64,000 nucleotides of DNA, from NCBI GenBank assembly GCA_947652605.1, contig OX393580.1:16574159-16638158 (forward strand), read 5' to 3'. Source of the DNA: Elmis aenea (lineage: Eukaryota > Arthropoda > Insecta > Coleoptera > Elmidae). A program made the position numbers and the translations under genes. Positions 22,388 to 35,202 of the stretch are shown here, piece by piece. The notes under the pieces are model-generated. The model saw only the letters and a list, made by a program, of their open reading frames with translations. It was not told the origin of the DNA and searched no databases. How positions within the stretch are numbered: the first letter of the stretch is position 1; the number at the start of each line of letters is the position of its first letter.

Positions 22388-24099
22388 TGCAAAATGGAGT
22401 TTTGAATGATGCTATCAAGAATCAAAAATACAAAGTTTTTTTGTTTCTGTTAAGCTCCTCAAAAAAAAATTAATTAACTAGTTCCTCAGAATATTACTCT
22501 ATCAAATTTGTTTATCACTTCAAATTTTTTTTTTTTTTAGTTTAATGCTAAAGACGTAATATTTTTACTTTGAATTTCCAGAAGATATATTTAGATTAAT
22601 TATTAAGATGTCGTTGGATTTTAGGTGATTGTTTTGTTAATTTATTCATGAAACATAATTTAACTTATATCTTTCAACAACGCAGTTAATAAATGATGGG
22701 TTCCTTTAATATAGGACGTCTTTTGAAATGAAAAAGATTTATAGAAATACTCTCTATTATTTTTATTTATTTTCATTACCATCACAAGCCAAAATAATAT
22801 TTTTTGTGTTGTTTTTCATACCAAAGAGCTATTAAACATAAATGATTATTATACCAAGAAGAATACGCATCAAAATTAGTGCTTTCAACATTTCAAGCTT
22901 GGTGGAAAATAGATAAAGCTAGTTACTTCGTACTCTTAGAAAGTGGATGCCTGGGGAATAGGACTTTCGTTTTATGGTTTGCAGGAGGCAAAGAAAACTT
23001 CTCTTATACTTTTCTTCAACATTTTCATTGTTGCTAGAGCTTACAAAAAAAACCGTACCACGACAAATTCACTCTATAAGTTTACTAACTCCGCGCGCGA
23101 CGCTGAATACAAATCTTTTTTGTTTCGAGCGATGACTGGACGTCTATATTTAATCAAACAAAAACAATTGATCGCATAAACATTGAAAGGTAATTCAAAA
23201 CGGAAATAGAATTCAGCTCCACCTACGCTTGTTTTAAATAACGGAAACTAACAAATTTCATCTCTGGTATAAGTTTTATGAGCGTTGTGTACATATTATT
23301 GCTCGTCATATTTTTATCTCGCAATTTTTTAACGTGGAGACGAGGTCGCGTTTATTTCCATCCTTTTATAAGTGTATTTTTATTTTAAAGTACTTTTACA
23401 GGATTCGAAAATAAAATGCGACAAACAAATTATCGTTTGAAGTTCGTAATATTCTGTGAATTAATGGTAGGTAAGTCTTTGAAATGCAAAGGGATATGAT
23501 TAAAATAAGTGTTTAATCGGAAATGATTTCGTTTTATGCAAGCTTTAACATTATTTTGCGTTATTTGCTTTGATCATTTAGGAATCAATGTCTCCCAACG
23601 CAAAATTGATTTTCCAACCATAACATTCTTGAATTGTCAGTAAAATATTGCTTGAAATGTGCTAAAAGAAAGGAAATTTCTTTGCTGTTGTCTTCAAAGT
23701 CGAACTAGAAACTCGATCCTATAATAGTGGGTGAAAAAATGTTGGCAACTTTTTCAGTTAGGATTCACTAAGATGAGAAAGCTAATAGGTACAAAGAATT
23801 CTACTCCTACATCATTACAGCCATGACGTAGACGAACAAATGATTAGCGATCACCCCGGAAAATTCGAGAGTTTTCCGGGGGTTATGTGCGTTGGATGTT
23901 TAATTAAACAGTTGCTCTAATTATTGTATGTTTTATTATTAGAATTCTAACTAAATTTTGTAATCTTTAAGGAATTGAACCTTTGAACGGTAAACGTTTT
24001 AAAGGCAATAAGCTTCATTTAAAATCGGTTGTTTTATTTATCTAAAAATAAATTGTTTGAACCATGGTCTGTTTTTTATTAATGCAAAAAAAATGTTAA
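22388..24099. other. Spacer; one strong hairpin, no gene recognised
   Basis: A 78-codon frame at 22943-23179 has no recognisable motif. Apart from the hairpin at 23854-23881 I see nothing structured. Confidence 0.4.
23854..23881. repeat. Hairpin with 10-bp GC-containing stem
   Basis: CCCCGGAAAA and TTTTCCGGGG are perfect complements separated by the 8-base loop TTCGAGAG. It stands out against the AT-rich surroundings; function unknown. Confidence 0.75.
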
Positions 24100-25560
24100 A
24101 CTTGAAATAACTTGTTAAATATTAATTTTAGGTATAGGATATATTTAACGTATTATAAAGGTAAACAAATGATTTAAAAAACAGCGTAAAAATATACAGG
24201 GTGCTGTGTTTAAAATAATAAAGTTGCATTTCGGTTCTGAAAAACTAAACACTCGGTATATTTAAGAAAAAATTAATGTGCAGCTTGTTATGCCAAACAA
24301 CTTTTGTATTTAAAACTTTTTTCCATATCCTTTATTAATTGAGATAATTAATAAATTGTCTTGCATGGTAAGTTTACCCGACGCATCCACCAAACTTATA
24401 AAAATAAAATTGCAGTTACCTTGTAAATATTGTCGTTAGGTAGAAAACATGCTTCTTATTTTTTAAGGGCAATTGAATTATCTACATTCTACAAGAAAAC
24501 GTAAAAATCCAGGGTGTTGTGTTTAAAATAACAAAGTTATTCTCGAAAACTGAACACTTCGTTTATTTAAAAATAATTTTATATTATGCAGCCTATTATG
24601 CCAAACAACTTTTGTACTTATATACAGGATGGTCCACTTTAAGCGAATATTCCATATCAACATGGATCCATAAACGCTTCATTTTAAAGATACAAAGTGT
24701 TAAAATTTTCGAAAAAATATCGATAATTTTTAACCGTTTCCCAACCAGTTGATATATTTAAACCAAATTTGGTATACCGCATTACCTTACAGGTTACCAT
24801 ATTCGGTAGAAATGTCAAGCCCCACAAGCAACCAGTGGCGGAGTTGTGCGGGTTCAGGTTCAAAAAAATTAAGTTCGAGTTTGATTTTGAACAGGGCCGT
24901 ACTGGTTTTTTTATAAAATTTATTAAAACTGTACCCCTACAACTCCGCCACTAATTGCTTGTGGAGCTTGACATTCTCACCAAATGCGGTAACCTGTAAG
25001 GTGGTGCTGTATAGGTACCAAATTTGGTTTCAATAGTTATATCTACTGGTTGGAAAACAGCTAAATATTATAGATATTTTTTCGAACTCTTTGTATCTTT
25101 ACAATGAAGCGTTTGTGGACCAATGTTGACATGGAATATTCGCTTTAAAATAAGTTTTTTTATCGACTGCTTAAGTCCTGTCACAAAAAAGTGGTCCATC
25201 ATGTACCTATAACTTTTTTCTCTCTCTTTTAATGACCGAAATTACTAATAAATAATTGGACCTGAATGGTAATTTTACCCGACGCATCCACCAAATTGTA
25301 TTAAAAATTATTAAAAACGCAATAACTTTTTATGTAGAAATTGATTTTAGGTATAGAACGTGCTTAACTTCTTTTTTAAGGCAATTAAATGATTAACAAA
25401 AAAAACGTAAAAATATACAGGATGTTGTGTTTAAAATAATAAATTTGCATATGGGTTTTTGGAAACAAAACACAAATAAATGTGCAGCCCTTTATGCCAA
25501 ACAACTTTTGTGTTTAAAACTTTTTGTATCTTCCCTAATAAGACATACCTATCATAAATT
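24100..25560. repeat. ~317-bp tandem array, interrupted by a foldback element
   Basis: Units begin with a CAGGGTGTTGTGTTTAAAAT-type block at about 24201, 24512 and 25420. They continue through TGCCAAACAACTTTTGT, then TTTACCCGACGCATCCACCA (24367, 25274), and end in AAAACGTAAAAAT. A partial unit precedes the first. The distance between units is about 315 bp once the 579-bp foldback in the second unit is removed. The 60-77 codon frames here are repeat translation. Confidence 0.75.
24625..25203. mobile_element. Foldback element, family A, short copy in the tandem array
   Basis: Starts CAGGATGGTCCAC and ends with the mirrored GTGGTCCATCATG. It shares the blocks AAATATCGATAATTTTTAACC (split by changes) and TTCGGTAGAAATGTCAAGCC with the element at 939-1948, but lacks the inner ~400 bp. 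It lies inside a tandem unit, so it is younger than the array. Confidence 0.82.
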
Positions 25561-28500
25561 AGTTTGGCTTTTTTCAAAAAAGTTTCGCACTAAAATTTTA
25601 TCTATAAGGTTGTCTGTATAATTTTTGAACAATATTTAGCTCCTAGCAATACAGTTTTGCATACTCGTATTACACAAATTTGGTTTGAATTTTTGTTTTA
25701 TTTGCCTTCATCTTAAACTTCAGGTAAAAAATACTTTGCCTCCTAAGTAAATAGCATTTCCTGGTACAAGTAGCTCTGTAAATATATGTTTCCTCTGAGA
25801 GTAATCATTTAAACAGTGTGCATTACGCAAAATTTGCGTGAGCGCCTTCCGCGAGAAAAAAACATTTATATTTTTAAACGTAGAGCATTTAATGAAAGTT
25901 TTTACCTTAAAATGTATTCTGAATGGTCAGTAACCCCAAAATAACAGACGAATTTTAAAACTTCCTTTGTTTGCTTTGCTGATTACCTTGTATTTGATTC
26001 TGTAATAAAATTACGTTATGTTCTTCAAACTTTATTCAAGTACTTGCTTTTGTTTTTACTAAAAGTCCCGGTCAAATGTTTGTGTTTTTATCACATACAA
26101 GATTTAAAGGACCAAAAGGGCTTTATTTAAATTCTATTACCGTTAAAGCTTGGTTCAGAATATCTGTAAAAACAATTGTTATCGTTGTCCCTTGGAAAAT
26201 TTTACTAAGAGCTTATAAAACACCGTGTGGTTTTGTAATTAAGTAATCATTACTTGTTGAAACATTGGAAATACAAAAGCAAAAACTTCAGCATCGTGTG
26301 AAGTTATACAATTCCTTATACTGCACATAGAGATGTAGATAAATAGAAAAGTATTGGAAATATATGCAATAAAATCTAATCAATTCTGTCCCCAAAAGTT
26401 TGCTATAAATCACTTTAGCCCGTTAAATATTTTCCAAAAACCTGCAAAACACAAGCTATAAATCATATTGCAAAGTTATTCTATTCTGTAATCCACAGCG
26501 TCCTTCAAAATTCTCATTTTCAGACGCAAACTTGAAGGATAAAGTTTTTTCAACGCAAAAGTGATGTATTGAAGTCCAACAATATTTTTTAACCCCAGAT
26601 CCTTGATAATGCGTATTAATGACAATAAATGATTGATCGATGATCGGTAATAGATAACGCAACAGTTGGGCTTTCTCAAATTTTCGAATGTCCTGTTTAA
26701 AAAGTACTTGTCACCAGCTAAAAAAGTTTATCGTTATAATAATATGTTATGTACATTATAAGAACTTTTTTGTCTAGAATTTTCAGTTCAAGTTTGTACT
26801 GATTTTTAAGGACGTTGTGGCATCATGTGCGTTATCCTTCTGGGCTATATCGCTGCAGGATTTCAATCGATTTAATAAATTAACAGTAAATCCTGCACAG
26901 TTCGTTGCTGACTTGCCAAATCTGTAATTCGGAGCTAACCTTGGAAAACCCTAAAGTACCCTAATGCATACTTTATGCAGTAGTTCAGCTATTGTCGATT
27001 TTAGTAGACCTTTGTGTACAATACCCATATTTTGTGTTTAAAGTTTATTTACTGTGCATTAGAGGACAGGGAAATCAAGAAATATTAGAAAGTAATTAAT
27101 ATACGACAATGGGACAATCTCGAATATTTCCATTAAAAAACTTCTTAGTTTAATTTCACTCAATATAGTGGCATATTAATTCGATTAAGGTATGAATGGT
27201 AAGGTATGAATTGCTTTATGAGTACAATATTTTTACTGTTGAACTATTTTTAGTCTAATTTTTACGAAGTATTATAATAAAACTATGGAAATTAGGCTTT
27301 CTGGTTGCTTATTTTGTGACGATGTCTTACAAATTATTGAGACATATTTTATTTAATTTTTATATGCAACTTATTTTTTAACATTAATAGTGAACTAGCT
27401 CTCTGAAATTTACTTTAAATCGACTTTTTACTACATTGTAGAAACGAAAATATGAAAGCCCAGCTTGATCCATAAGTAATACTTTATTTGCAAGTCGAGT
27501 ACAGTTGAAAAGTGTGACTTAGTGCTTTGAAAACCACTTGAGTATTGCCTTTTATATGCTGACAAAGTGTGGATTAGTGTTGTCAAAAGTTTGAATGAAA
27601 ATGTACGGCTTTATAATACAGTGTGCAAGGAAAGGTCGCCAACATCTTCACTCGAAATATCGACCACTTTTAAACTTTGTAATATTAAAGTTGACAAACT
27701 TTGTGTCTTCAGCCTTCTATATTATTTTTTTTGTTACCCATCGGGACATACAAATTTTTGCTCTGACATTTTCGTGCAAGTTCTAATGAGCTGTGTTTAA
27801 AGTATTTGTCTTTTTCTTTAAGGATACGATAGGAGGGATGAAAGTTACACTATGAGCAGCCAGGTCATATCACAAGGAAGGAATTCTAGACAAGGTCTGA
27901 TTTATTTATAATACAGTAGAAATAAAATTATTTTGCATTTGTCGCATTTTTGCGCTAGTGTTTTACGTAAATTGTAATTGCAGGAATAATTAAGGACAAA
28001 TGATCGGTTATTATGTTGTAAATAACGTGTGTAGTTTTCAACTAATTGCCTTAAGTTCAAAAAAAAATCGACTCTTTCCTGAAATAAGTTAATGTTAAAA
28101 ATCAATGAAAATTTTTGACCCGGTGTTAAAAATTTAAAATTTGATGAATCAAAAACGATTCATGTTAAATCCTGTGAAACTTATTCCATTTAAAATCCAT
28201 GTTTTCACGGAATACATTTCCTTAGAAAAAGAAAACCAAGCACGCCAGAGTTAAACCACAAGGAAATAATGAACTTTTTGTGTTTCTGTATATTCTTTTG
28301 AGCGGTAAACAGCCATGATGGATTCGTCTGTCGACTGCTGACCACAATACGCAGTCTCAAAGAATACATTACGCAGTACATTCCCTTTTCTGTATATCTC
28401 CACTACCTTGATCAAATTAAATTTTCTGCTTTTATGTTCGTTATAAACAACTTTCCTTTGAGACACGTGAACGTGCCGCTAAAATCTGTTCCGTTAACAT

Positions 28501-29010
28501 CCCAGAATGTATTACAGGAAAATTGGTTTACATGTGTTCTAGCGCTTAGATAACATCCTTCATATTTTATTAACGCTGAAAGCTACTTACACGGAAAATC
28601 CTAACGTGAAATTCATCTTTTAAAACTCGCAATCATGCCAGTAAAATTTTGAACTGAAAATACGTTTTGACCTATAAATTTTCTCGTAAATTTGCTACTT
28701 CGCATCTTGTCTGGATTAATCTATTCTATCGTTACCGTCAGTTTAAACATGGCTTAGATGGCAAACTATGCCAAAGAGAATGAGAATTTCTCGGATTGTC
28801 GTCTCAGTTGTTACCAAGTAGTGAAGGAATTTCAAAATTATAGTTCCACTCGATTCTGGATGGTGAAATACGCGGAAGTCTGATGAAGAGCTACAATTTT
28901 ATTGCAGTGATATGCAAAGAAATATTTAGTTAATTTAACTTTGTGATGAGAAGATCGGACATAATTTTTTTGATTTATTTTGAATGCTTGATAATAAAAC
29001 GCCAATTTGG
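25561..29010. other. 3.4-kb stretch free of recognised elements
   Basis: The longest region without foldbacks, tandem repeats or transposon ends. Open frames (for example 26456-26679 on minus, 27567-27800 on plus, 28251-28466 on minus) overlap in several frames and match nothing I recognise. Likely intergenic or intronic. Confidence 0.4.
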
Positions 29011-29360
29011 GGCTTATGCAGACGTGCGTTTTTCTGCAGCGCGTTGGACGCGCGGTGCCGCAGTTGCGTCTCAAAGTACTAGAAAACATATTGCCTGCTG
29101 CACACGTACATGCGTCGACGCTGCGTCAACGCTGCGTCTCTGCTTGCAGTTGGTGCCGCAGATCCCCAAGGAAACGCGCGTTTCTATACGGCTCGATGCA
29201 CACGTGCGTTTTTCTGCAGCGCGTTGGACGCGCGGTGCCGCTGCGTCTCAAAGTACTAGAAAACATATTGCCTGCTGCACACGTACATGCGTCGACGCTG
29301 CGTCTAAGCTGCTTGCAGTTGGTGCCGCAGATCCCCAAGGAAACGTGCGTTTCTATAGTA
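29011..29360. repeat. Two-copy 180-bp GC-rich tandem repeat
   Basis: The units match almost base for base: GTGCGTTTTTCTGCAGCGCG, CTCAAAGTACTAGAAAACAT, ACATGCGTCGACGCTGCGTC and GTTGGTGCCGCAGATCCCC recur in order. The first unit has an additional AACGCTGCGTC block. The overlapping 141- and 145-codon frames here are artefacts of the repeat being open in several frames. Confidence 0.9.
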
Positions 29361-29368
29361 CATTGTAG

Positions 29369-30146
29369 CAGGGTGGATAAAAATCATGAATTTAAAAAAA
29401 AAATCAAAAAAATCGATTTATTTGATTTAAATCAGATTTTTTAAATTTAAATCAAATGTACCATATTATCGAATTTAGTGACATATTCACATGCTATTTC
29501 TGTTTTGTGCTAATATATTTAATAATCAATATATTTAATTCATTGGTGAATTTTTGTCAAAGAGAAAAATTAAATATAATGATTAAAAATTTTGAAAAAA
29601 TCAGTGCTAAATAGTGATGTTTAATTAATTATATACAGGGTGAGTCATTAGTACGGGATCGGTTGATTGTGGCTTAACGGCTTGAGATATAAAGTTGATT
29701 AAAACGCTATTTCATAGTTTTTTCTTCCGAACACGATAGAAATATTTTCAAATATACAGGGTGAGTCATTAGTGCGGGATCGGTCGATTGTGGCTAAACG
29801 GTTTAAGATAGAAAGTTGATTCAAACGCTATTTCATACAGTTTTTTCTTCCGAACACGATAAAAATATTTTCAAATATACAGGGCGAGTCACCTCTCTGG
29901 AACTAATAGCAACTTTTATATTTCAAATACAACACCCCATTTTTTATTTAATAATTTTGACCGCCTTAATTTTAGCTTTGCATCAATATAAAATACTACA
30001 GGTTTCTGGACGGCGTTGTCAAAAAAAAATTGATATAAATTGATGGTTTTAAAAAAAATCACTTGATTTAAATCGATGATTTTTTTTTAAATCACTTGAT
30101 TTGAATCATGATTTTTTAAATCGTGATTTAAATCTGCTCAACCCTG
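29369..30146. mobile_element. hAT element (778 bp) with GATTTAAATC motifs
   Basis: The termini CAGGGTGG and CAGGGTTG (minus strand) are flanked by the exact 8-bp duplication CATTGTAG (29361-29368 and 30147-30154). GATTTAAATCA-type words crowd both ends. The interior holds a tandem array of CAGGGTGAGTCATTAGT units. No transposase. Confidence 0.88.
29636..29879. repeat. ~122-bp tandem repeat starting CAGGGTGAGTCATTAG
   Basis: Unit starts at 29636, 29757 and (diverged) 29880. Each contains GGATCGGTTGATTGTGGC, then AACGGCTTGAGATA-like sequence and TTTTCTTCCGAACACGAT. It ends with a CAACACCCC module near 29938. This appears to be a foldback-group arm inside the hAT. Confidence 0.75.
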
Positions 30147-30466
30147 CATTGTAGTATATGGCGCAGTGCACACGTGCAGCAGTTTGCCGCAAAAATACCA
30201 CGATAGATATATTTAAATAACATACTGGGATGGAAAACGTGTCATTTTAGCAAGAGCTGATGTACATAATAACAACTTAATTAATAATGATTTCATTTGC
30301 GAATTTCCTACAGGTGACACATGAACTATGAACTTTACATGCACACTTAATTTCTCTTACTACAAGAACTTCCTATCTGTAAAAATCGGATAATATGTTG
30401 AATAATATTTGTCGAAACATCAAAGTAACGTTCTCATCAAAATGAAGTATATTCGCAACCATAGGT

Positions 30467-30570
30467 GGGTATGAATACCGAAAAAGTATTTAAATACTGA
30501 ATACTGAATACCGACAAAAAAAGGATTCAAATACGGAATACTAAATATCAGGCAATATTCAACCACTTTA
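30467..30570. repeat. Cluster of AATACTGAATAC words; possible orphan hAT end
   Basis: After CATAGGTGGGTATGAATACC come repeated GTATTTAAATAC, GAATACTGAATACCG and AATACGGAATAC words. This layout of short motif arrays behind a terminus is typical of hAT MITE ends, but no mate end or duplication was found. Confidence 0.35.
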
Positions 30571-31707
30571 GAATAGAATAGCAACTAAAAAAATTCGTTT
30601 TATATGCGCACGCGTGAAACGCCCATGACCGACAGAAGCAAACAAACTGTTTTGAAACCGTTTAAACTTGTTCAATATTTATTTTTTATTTGATACAATT
30701 TTATCGGTTAAATATTGAACTGCAAGGTGGAAAAAAGGTATAAATCATTTGTTCCATTAATACTAGTATTTAAAGGTAAATTAACTATTTGTGTCACACT
30801 TTGAAAAATGCTATTGCTGTTTTCCCATAATGTTAAAAATATTTCCGACTAAACAATTTTATTACATTCAAAATTATACGTTAAATGTATTATGAAGTTA
30901 GCTGATTAATTTAATGAACGATTTACAAATTTAACATTTTTCACGCGATTTTATTTTACTTTGAAAATACATTACAGATTACACGATGTTGACATTACTG
31001 TTTTGAATACAAAAAGTACGTTAATAGAAGCAAAAGTAGTAAGTTTACAATAAGAAATTATAGAATTAAAAAATGATGTTGCTAAGTTGCTACTTAAGTT
31101 TTAAATTTAAATATATTAAAAAAATCGGTGTTACAGATTAAATCTATTTTGGTTGTTCTTAGGCGAATCTGCAGTTTCGACAATGCAATTATTTAAAATT
31201 AAATTTAGATCATGTCTAACATACGATTTGATCAATTGCATGAGCAATAGTTTTCTATTAGAATGCAGATTTTGAAATAATAATTAAAAAATACATTGTC
31301 AGCCTCCACATCACGAAGATAACTCTCATTTATTTTAATGTCTTTCCGTAAAATATGCTTATTAAAATTTGTCCTGATTTTGTCTCAAATCGGCAAAAGA
31401 TCTTACAAACCCTTCCCTTGCAAGTCTTAGATCGGTGAATGGATGCACCCAATAACGCCTTTTATTTTTTGAAACAAAATGTTTGTATACAAGTTATGCA
31501 AATGTTACCCGTTTTCTACGATACGCTTCCATTTCGGATGCGAAAAGCACACTGTAGCGGCGCTGGGCTCTTCCCCCAAACAGAAGAGATGCCGGAATTA
31601 ATCACAAATGCGGTTAGAAAACGCACGTGTGCATAAAAGCAACTTCGGCAACGCGCGGCAACCGCGCGTCCAACGCGCTGCAGAAAAACGCACGTGTGCA
31701 TCGAGCC

Positions 31708-32523
31708 TTAAATGCAATTTTGAAGTCGTGTTGGTTGGCTAAGTGAAGTTAATGACGTTTTGTCCTCGGAAATTACAATAGATGCAAAGAAAGGATTTGC
31801 AATTTTATACTAATGTTCATTGTTCTGTTATCAATAATGATACCAATTCTGTCGTCAGTTATAAATTGTGATTCATTTTAAGACGCACGTGCGTTGCTAG
31901 CCAACTATGCGTTCAAGACCAGCACGTGTTGATCAGTTTGTAACTAACAAATAACCCGGAAGTGTTTACGCAACTCCTCCTAAGTGAGATATATCGTCTT
32001 AAATCAGAGTTTAACGAGATTGACATTATTATACAAAATATGCATTAGCTTGCGTCACTAACTTCAGTCGTGAACAGGAAATTGATCGAAGGGGTAGATG
32101 AGTATGCATTTTCCCGTCTACTTTTTTCGTGATAATTCGGCGAACGGCGTCTTCCTTTATTTTTCAAATATCGTAAAATGGATGTACTTCAGGGCAGTGA
32201 ATGTATATTTCAGAAGTTTGTTGAGTAAATTGGTTGAAGGTGTTTATACTCCACTTAAAATGCATGGAAACTTTACTAGAAAACCGACATTTTCTGTGCG
32301 GAAAAGCCGAATTAAGCAGTTTTCAAACTTTATAAGGGGATTGAAAATGACTAGCTCCTGAAATATAATCCACATGTAAAATATAGCATCACTCGTTAAA
32401 ACGAAATGGAGTCATAAAATTTTGTTAAACAAACAAAAGTTTGCTTATAAAAACTGTTATCTGTATGTTTTAGCAATACTTTTTTTTTGTTGCTGAAAAT
32501 TTACTATTACGATAAAATTTATA
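31708..32523. other. Spacer, nothing firmly recognised
   Basis: A second GACGCACGTGCG word occurs near 31882, perhaps a decayed end of the same element type as 29011-31707. The 87-codon frame 32098-32361 has no known motif. Confidence 0.35.
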
Positions 32524-33721
32524 GAGGATGTTTTAAACCATTTGTACCAGCACTTTTATTCGAAAATACTACGTCTTACAAAGATCGGGAATTTTTTTTT
32601 ATCACAAAAGTGTATTTATGTAGAATTGACTGACGCTATAGCGGTTTTCGTGATTGAACCGGAAGTGACCAAACCGGAAGTAACTTTAAAAACTTAAATA
32701 GAACCATCTTGATTTTATTGCACAATTATAAAGATATTTAATAAAAAAACACTTTTTACGTGAAATCTTTTTCGATTATCAGTACCTATAGTTTGTAATT
32801 AATCCATTTGACCTAAATCATAACATTTAAAACCTTTTACGCTTGCAACTGTGTTCTGAACACCCCCTTTTTTCTTTAGTTTTGTATTTAATTAAATGAA
32901 ATTTTAGACATATGATATGTGTGAAAAACCCGATTATTTGAACATATGTACACCATTGTGCACTTCCGGTTTAGCTGGAAATGACCCTAAGTTTGTTATT
33001 TTAAATGGAACACCTTGTATATATCAACAGTTTTGGAAATAGAAAGCAATTTTGAATACAACTGCACTATTTTGTAATGTTTATAACCTCAAATAATTTT
33101 TGGCCGACAAAGTTTTTTTTTATTGAGTGCAAGTCATTTTTTTAAACCGAAATGGTAATGGTACATTAACCAAAACAGTATACAGTTCTATTCAAAATTG
33201 CTTCTTGTTTCCAAAAATGTAAAAATAAACAGGGAGTTTTATTTGAAATAACAAACTTAGGGTTATTTCCGGCGAGACCGGAAGTGAAACACTAGTGTAC
33301 ATATGTTCAAATAATCGGGTTTTTCACACATATCATATGTCTAAAATTTAATTTAATAAAATACAAAACTAAATAAAAAAGGGGGTGTCCAGAACCCAGT
33401 TACACGCGAATAGGGTTTTAAATGTTGTTATGATTTAGGTCCAATGGATTACAAACTAAACTGATAATCAAAAAAATTTTCAAGTAAAAAGTGTTTTTTT
33501 TTATTAAATATTTTTCTATTTGTGCAATAACATCAAGATGGTTCCACTTCAGTTTTTAAAGTTACTTCCGGATTTGGCCGCTTCCGGTTTAATCACGAAA
33601 ACCGCTATAGCGTCAGTCAATTCTACATAATGCACTTTTGTGGTTAAAATGTTTTCCCCATTTTTGTCAGACGTCGCATTTTCGAATAAAAATGCTGGTA
33701 CGGGTGGTCTGAAACACCCTG
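32524..33721. mobile_element. Foldback element, family F, with ACCGGAAGT sites
   Basis: The right end CACCCTG mirrors a decayed left end GAGGATGTTTTAAACC. The arms pair over ~550 bp through TCAGTCAATTCTACATAA, AGCGGTTTTCGTGATT and GGGTTTTTCACACATATCAT. ACCGGAAGT occurs at 32658, 32673 and 33277 and inverted at 32962. The 60-codon minus frame 33549-33731 is arm sequence. Confidence 0.85.
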
Positions 33722-35202
33722 TATGATTCATCTACACATTTGTAGTTAAATTTTTACATTTTTTAGTTAACTGTATTAGAAAACTTTAAAATTTTCACTT
33801 AATTTGTAATTTCATTCAGTATTAATTATTTTAACGTTGTCTTTCAATGATCTATCCAGTTACAACTCCATTCTTCTTCTACCACTGTAATTTCATTAAG
33901 CATGAAGCTGTATTTCCTGCAAGTAACAATTTAAAGCGAATGGTTGAAAGATTCTCTTTAAATTTAACTTTGCAATTCTCGGATGCCTTCCTTAGCTAAT
34001 TAAGTTAATTCCTCTAGACTAATTAATGTTGATAACGTAGGTTTTCGTTATCTATTGTGTTTCAGTTGTTAGCTCATATGTTACCAACCTTAGGAGTAAA
34101 ATGGTTTTCTCACACCCGTTCTCACGACTTTAAAATGTAAAGTGGAATAGAATTATTGAGGAATGTTATAACGTTCTGTTGTATCCGTGAAGAAGTTGTA
34201 TAGAAATTACGCTTGTAAATTACGGGTAACGGAAAATATTGAAATCCTTTCGTAAAGTAATAATCGATAAACTATTCTGTAGCATAATTTATAGTTGAAT
34301 GGAAAACGAATCGATTGTCTCTAATTTTTTAACATTTTAGTGTGGTTTACCCAAATTAATCGGTATCAAAGACTTTAAAACGTGCTAAAGGAATAATTTT
34401 TCACTAAATATAAATTATAAATTTCAATGTTATTGGCTGGAACTTTTCCTCAAAGTTCAATTTTGGATTTCGTCCCAGTGTTTAAGAAAAATTATAGAAA
34501 TATAAAATTATGCGAATAGTTTAAGCTTTTCTTTTGACTTGTAGAAAAAACTCGAAAAAATTGGACCCATCTTTTGTAAACTTTAATGTTCTAAATTTTA
34601 TTGTGGTTATTAAATTTGGTACACCCTGTACATCAGACTATCATAATATTAGAACGTATGTGTCACTTTGTTACATATGTGGCCCAAAAATGCGGGTATT
34701 TAGAAAGGTAACGTTATCATCATTATTATTCAACATTGTTTGTGACGACCTTATTATCTCCTTGTGTAAATAAATCGCGGGAAAAAAAATAAATCGAGAC
34801 TGTGCTATTCACTTTGCTCAGTGTTAATTCTCGGTTCTGGTTGAGCAGTTGTACGCTATGAGCTGGGAGCAAAATGATACATTTGACTTAATTTGTCGGA
34901 AGGAAGTGATGTGACATAATGCAAGGATATTTAATACAGTTGACGATCTTCTATCGGACTAAAATTGAAGGTAGTTATTGTGTTTGGATTACTTTTGTTA
35001 GGAATGGTGTAAATAACGTGCGTATAAAGTTTTAAAGCAATTATTGCTTTACTTCAAGTCAAGTAATGGTAGCTAAGCGTAATTTAGTATCTATATTAAT
35101 AATGAGTGTATAGAATTTTAAAGCAATTGCTTTAGTTTAAATTATTTTTTTACTTCCGAGTAAAAAGCGCAGTCTAATCTTTATAATTTTTCCATTATTA
35201 TA
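33722..35202. other. Spacer with one orphan CACCCTGTA module
   Basis: The segment about 34580-34630 (ATTTTATTGTGGTTATTAAA, then CACCCTGTA) matches the end module of the foldback group, with no partner arm nearby. The rest shows nothing recognisable. Confidence 0.4.

Larger units (their letters stand above)
29011..31707. mobile_element. GC-rich-ended inverted-repeat element, split by a hAT
   Basis: The left end reads GTGCGTTTTTCTGCAGCGCG then TTGGACGCGCGG. The right end (31658-31707) is its reverse complement, finishing at CATCGAGCC. The left end is present twice as a 180-bp tandem duplication (29011-29190 and 29191-29360); the second unit has the better terminus, GGCTCGATGCACACGTGCG. The interior from 30155 to 31620 is AT-rich with no recognised frame. 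No matching target duplication was found, so the class is open; PIF/Harbinger-like ends are one possibility. Confidence 0.6.

Noticed and set aside
28943..29444. Overlapping 141- and 145-codon open frames with repeated ARWTRGA and CTRTCVDAAS-like segments
   Set aside because: They are translations of the GC-rich 180-bp tandem repeat in two frames at once, not a protein with internal repeats.
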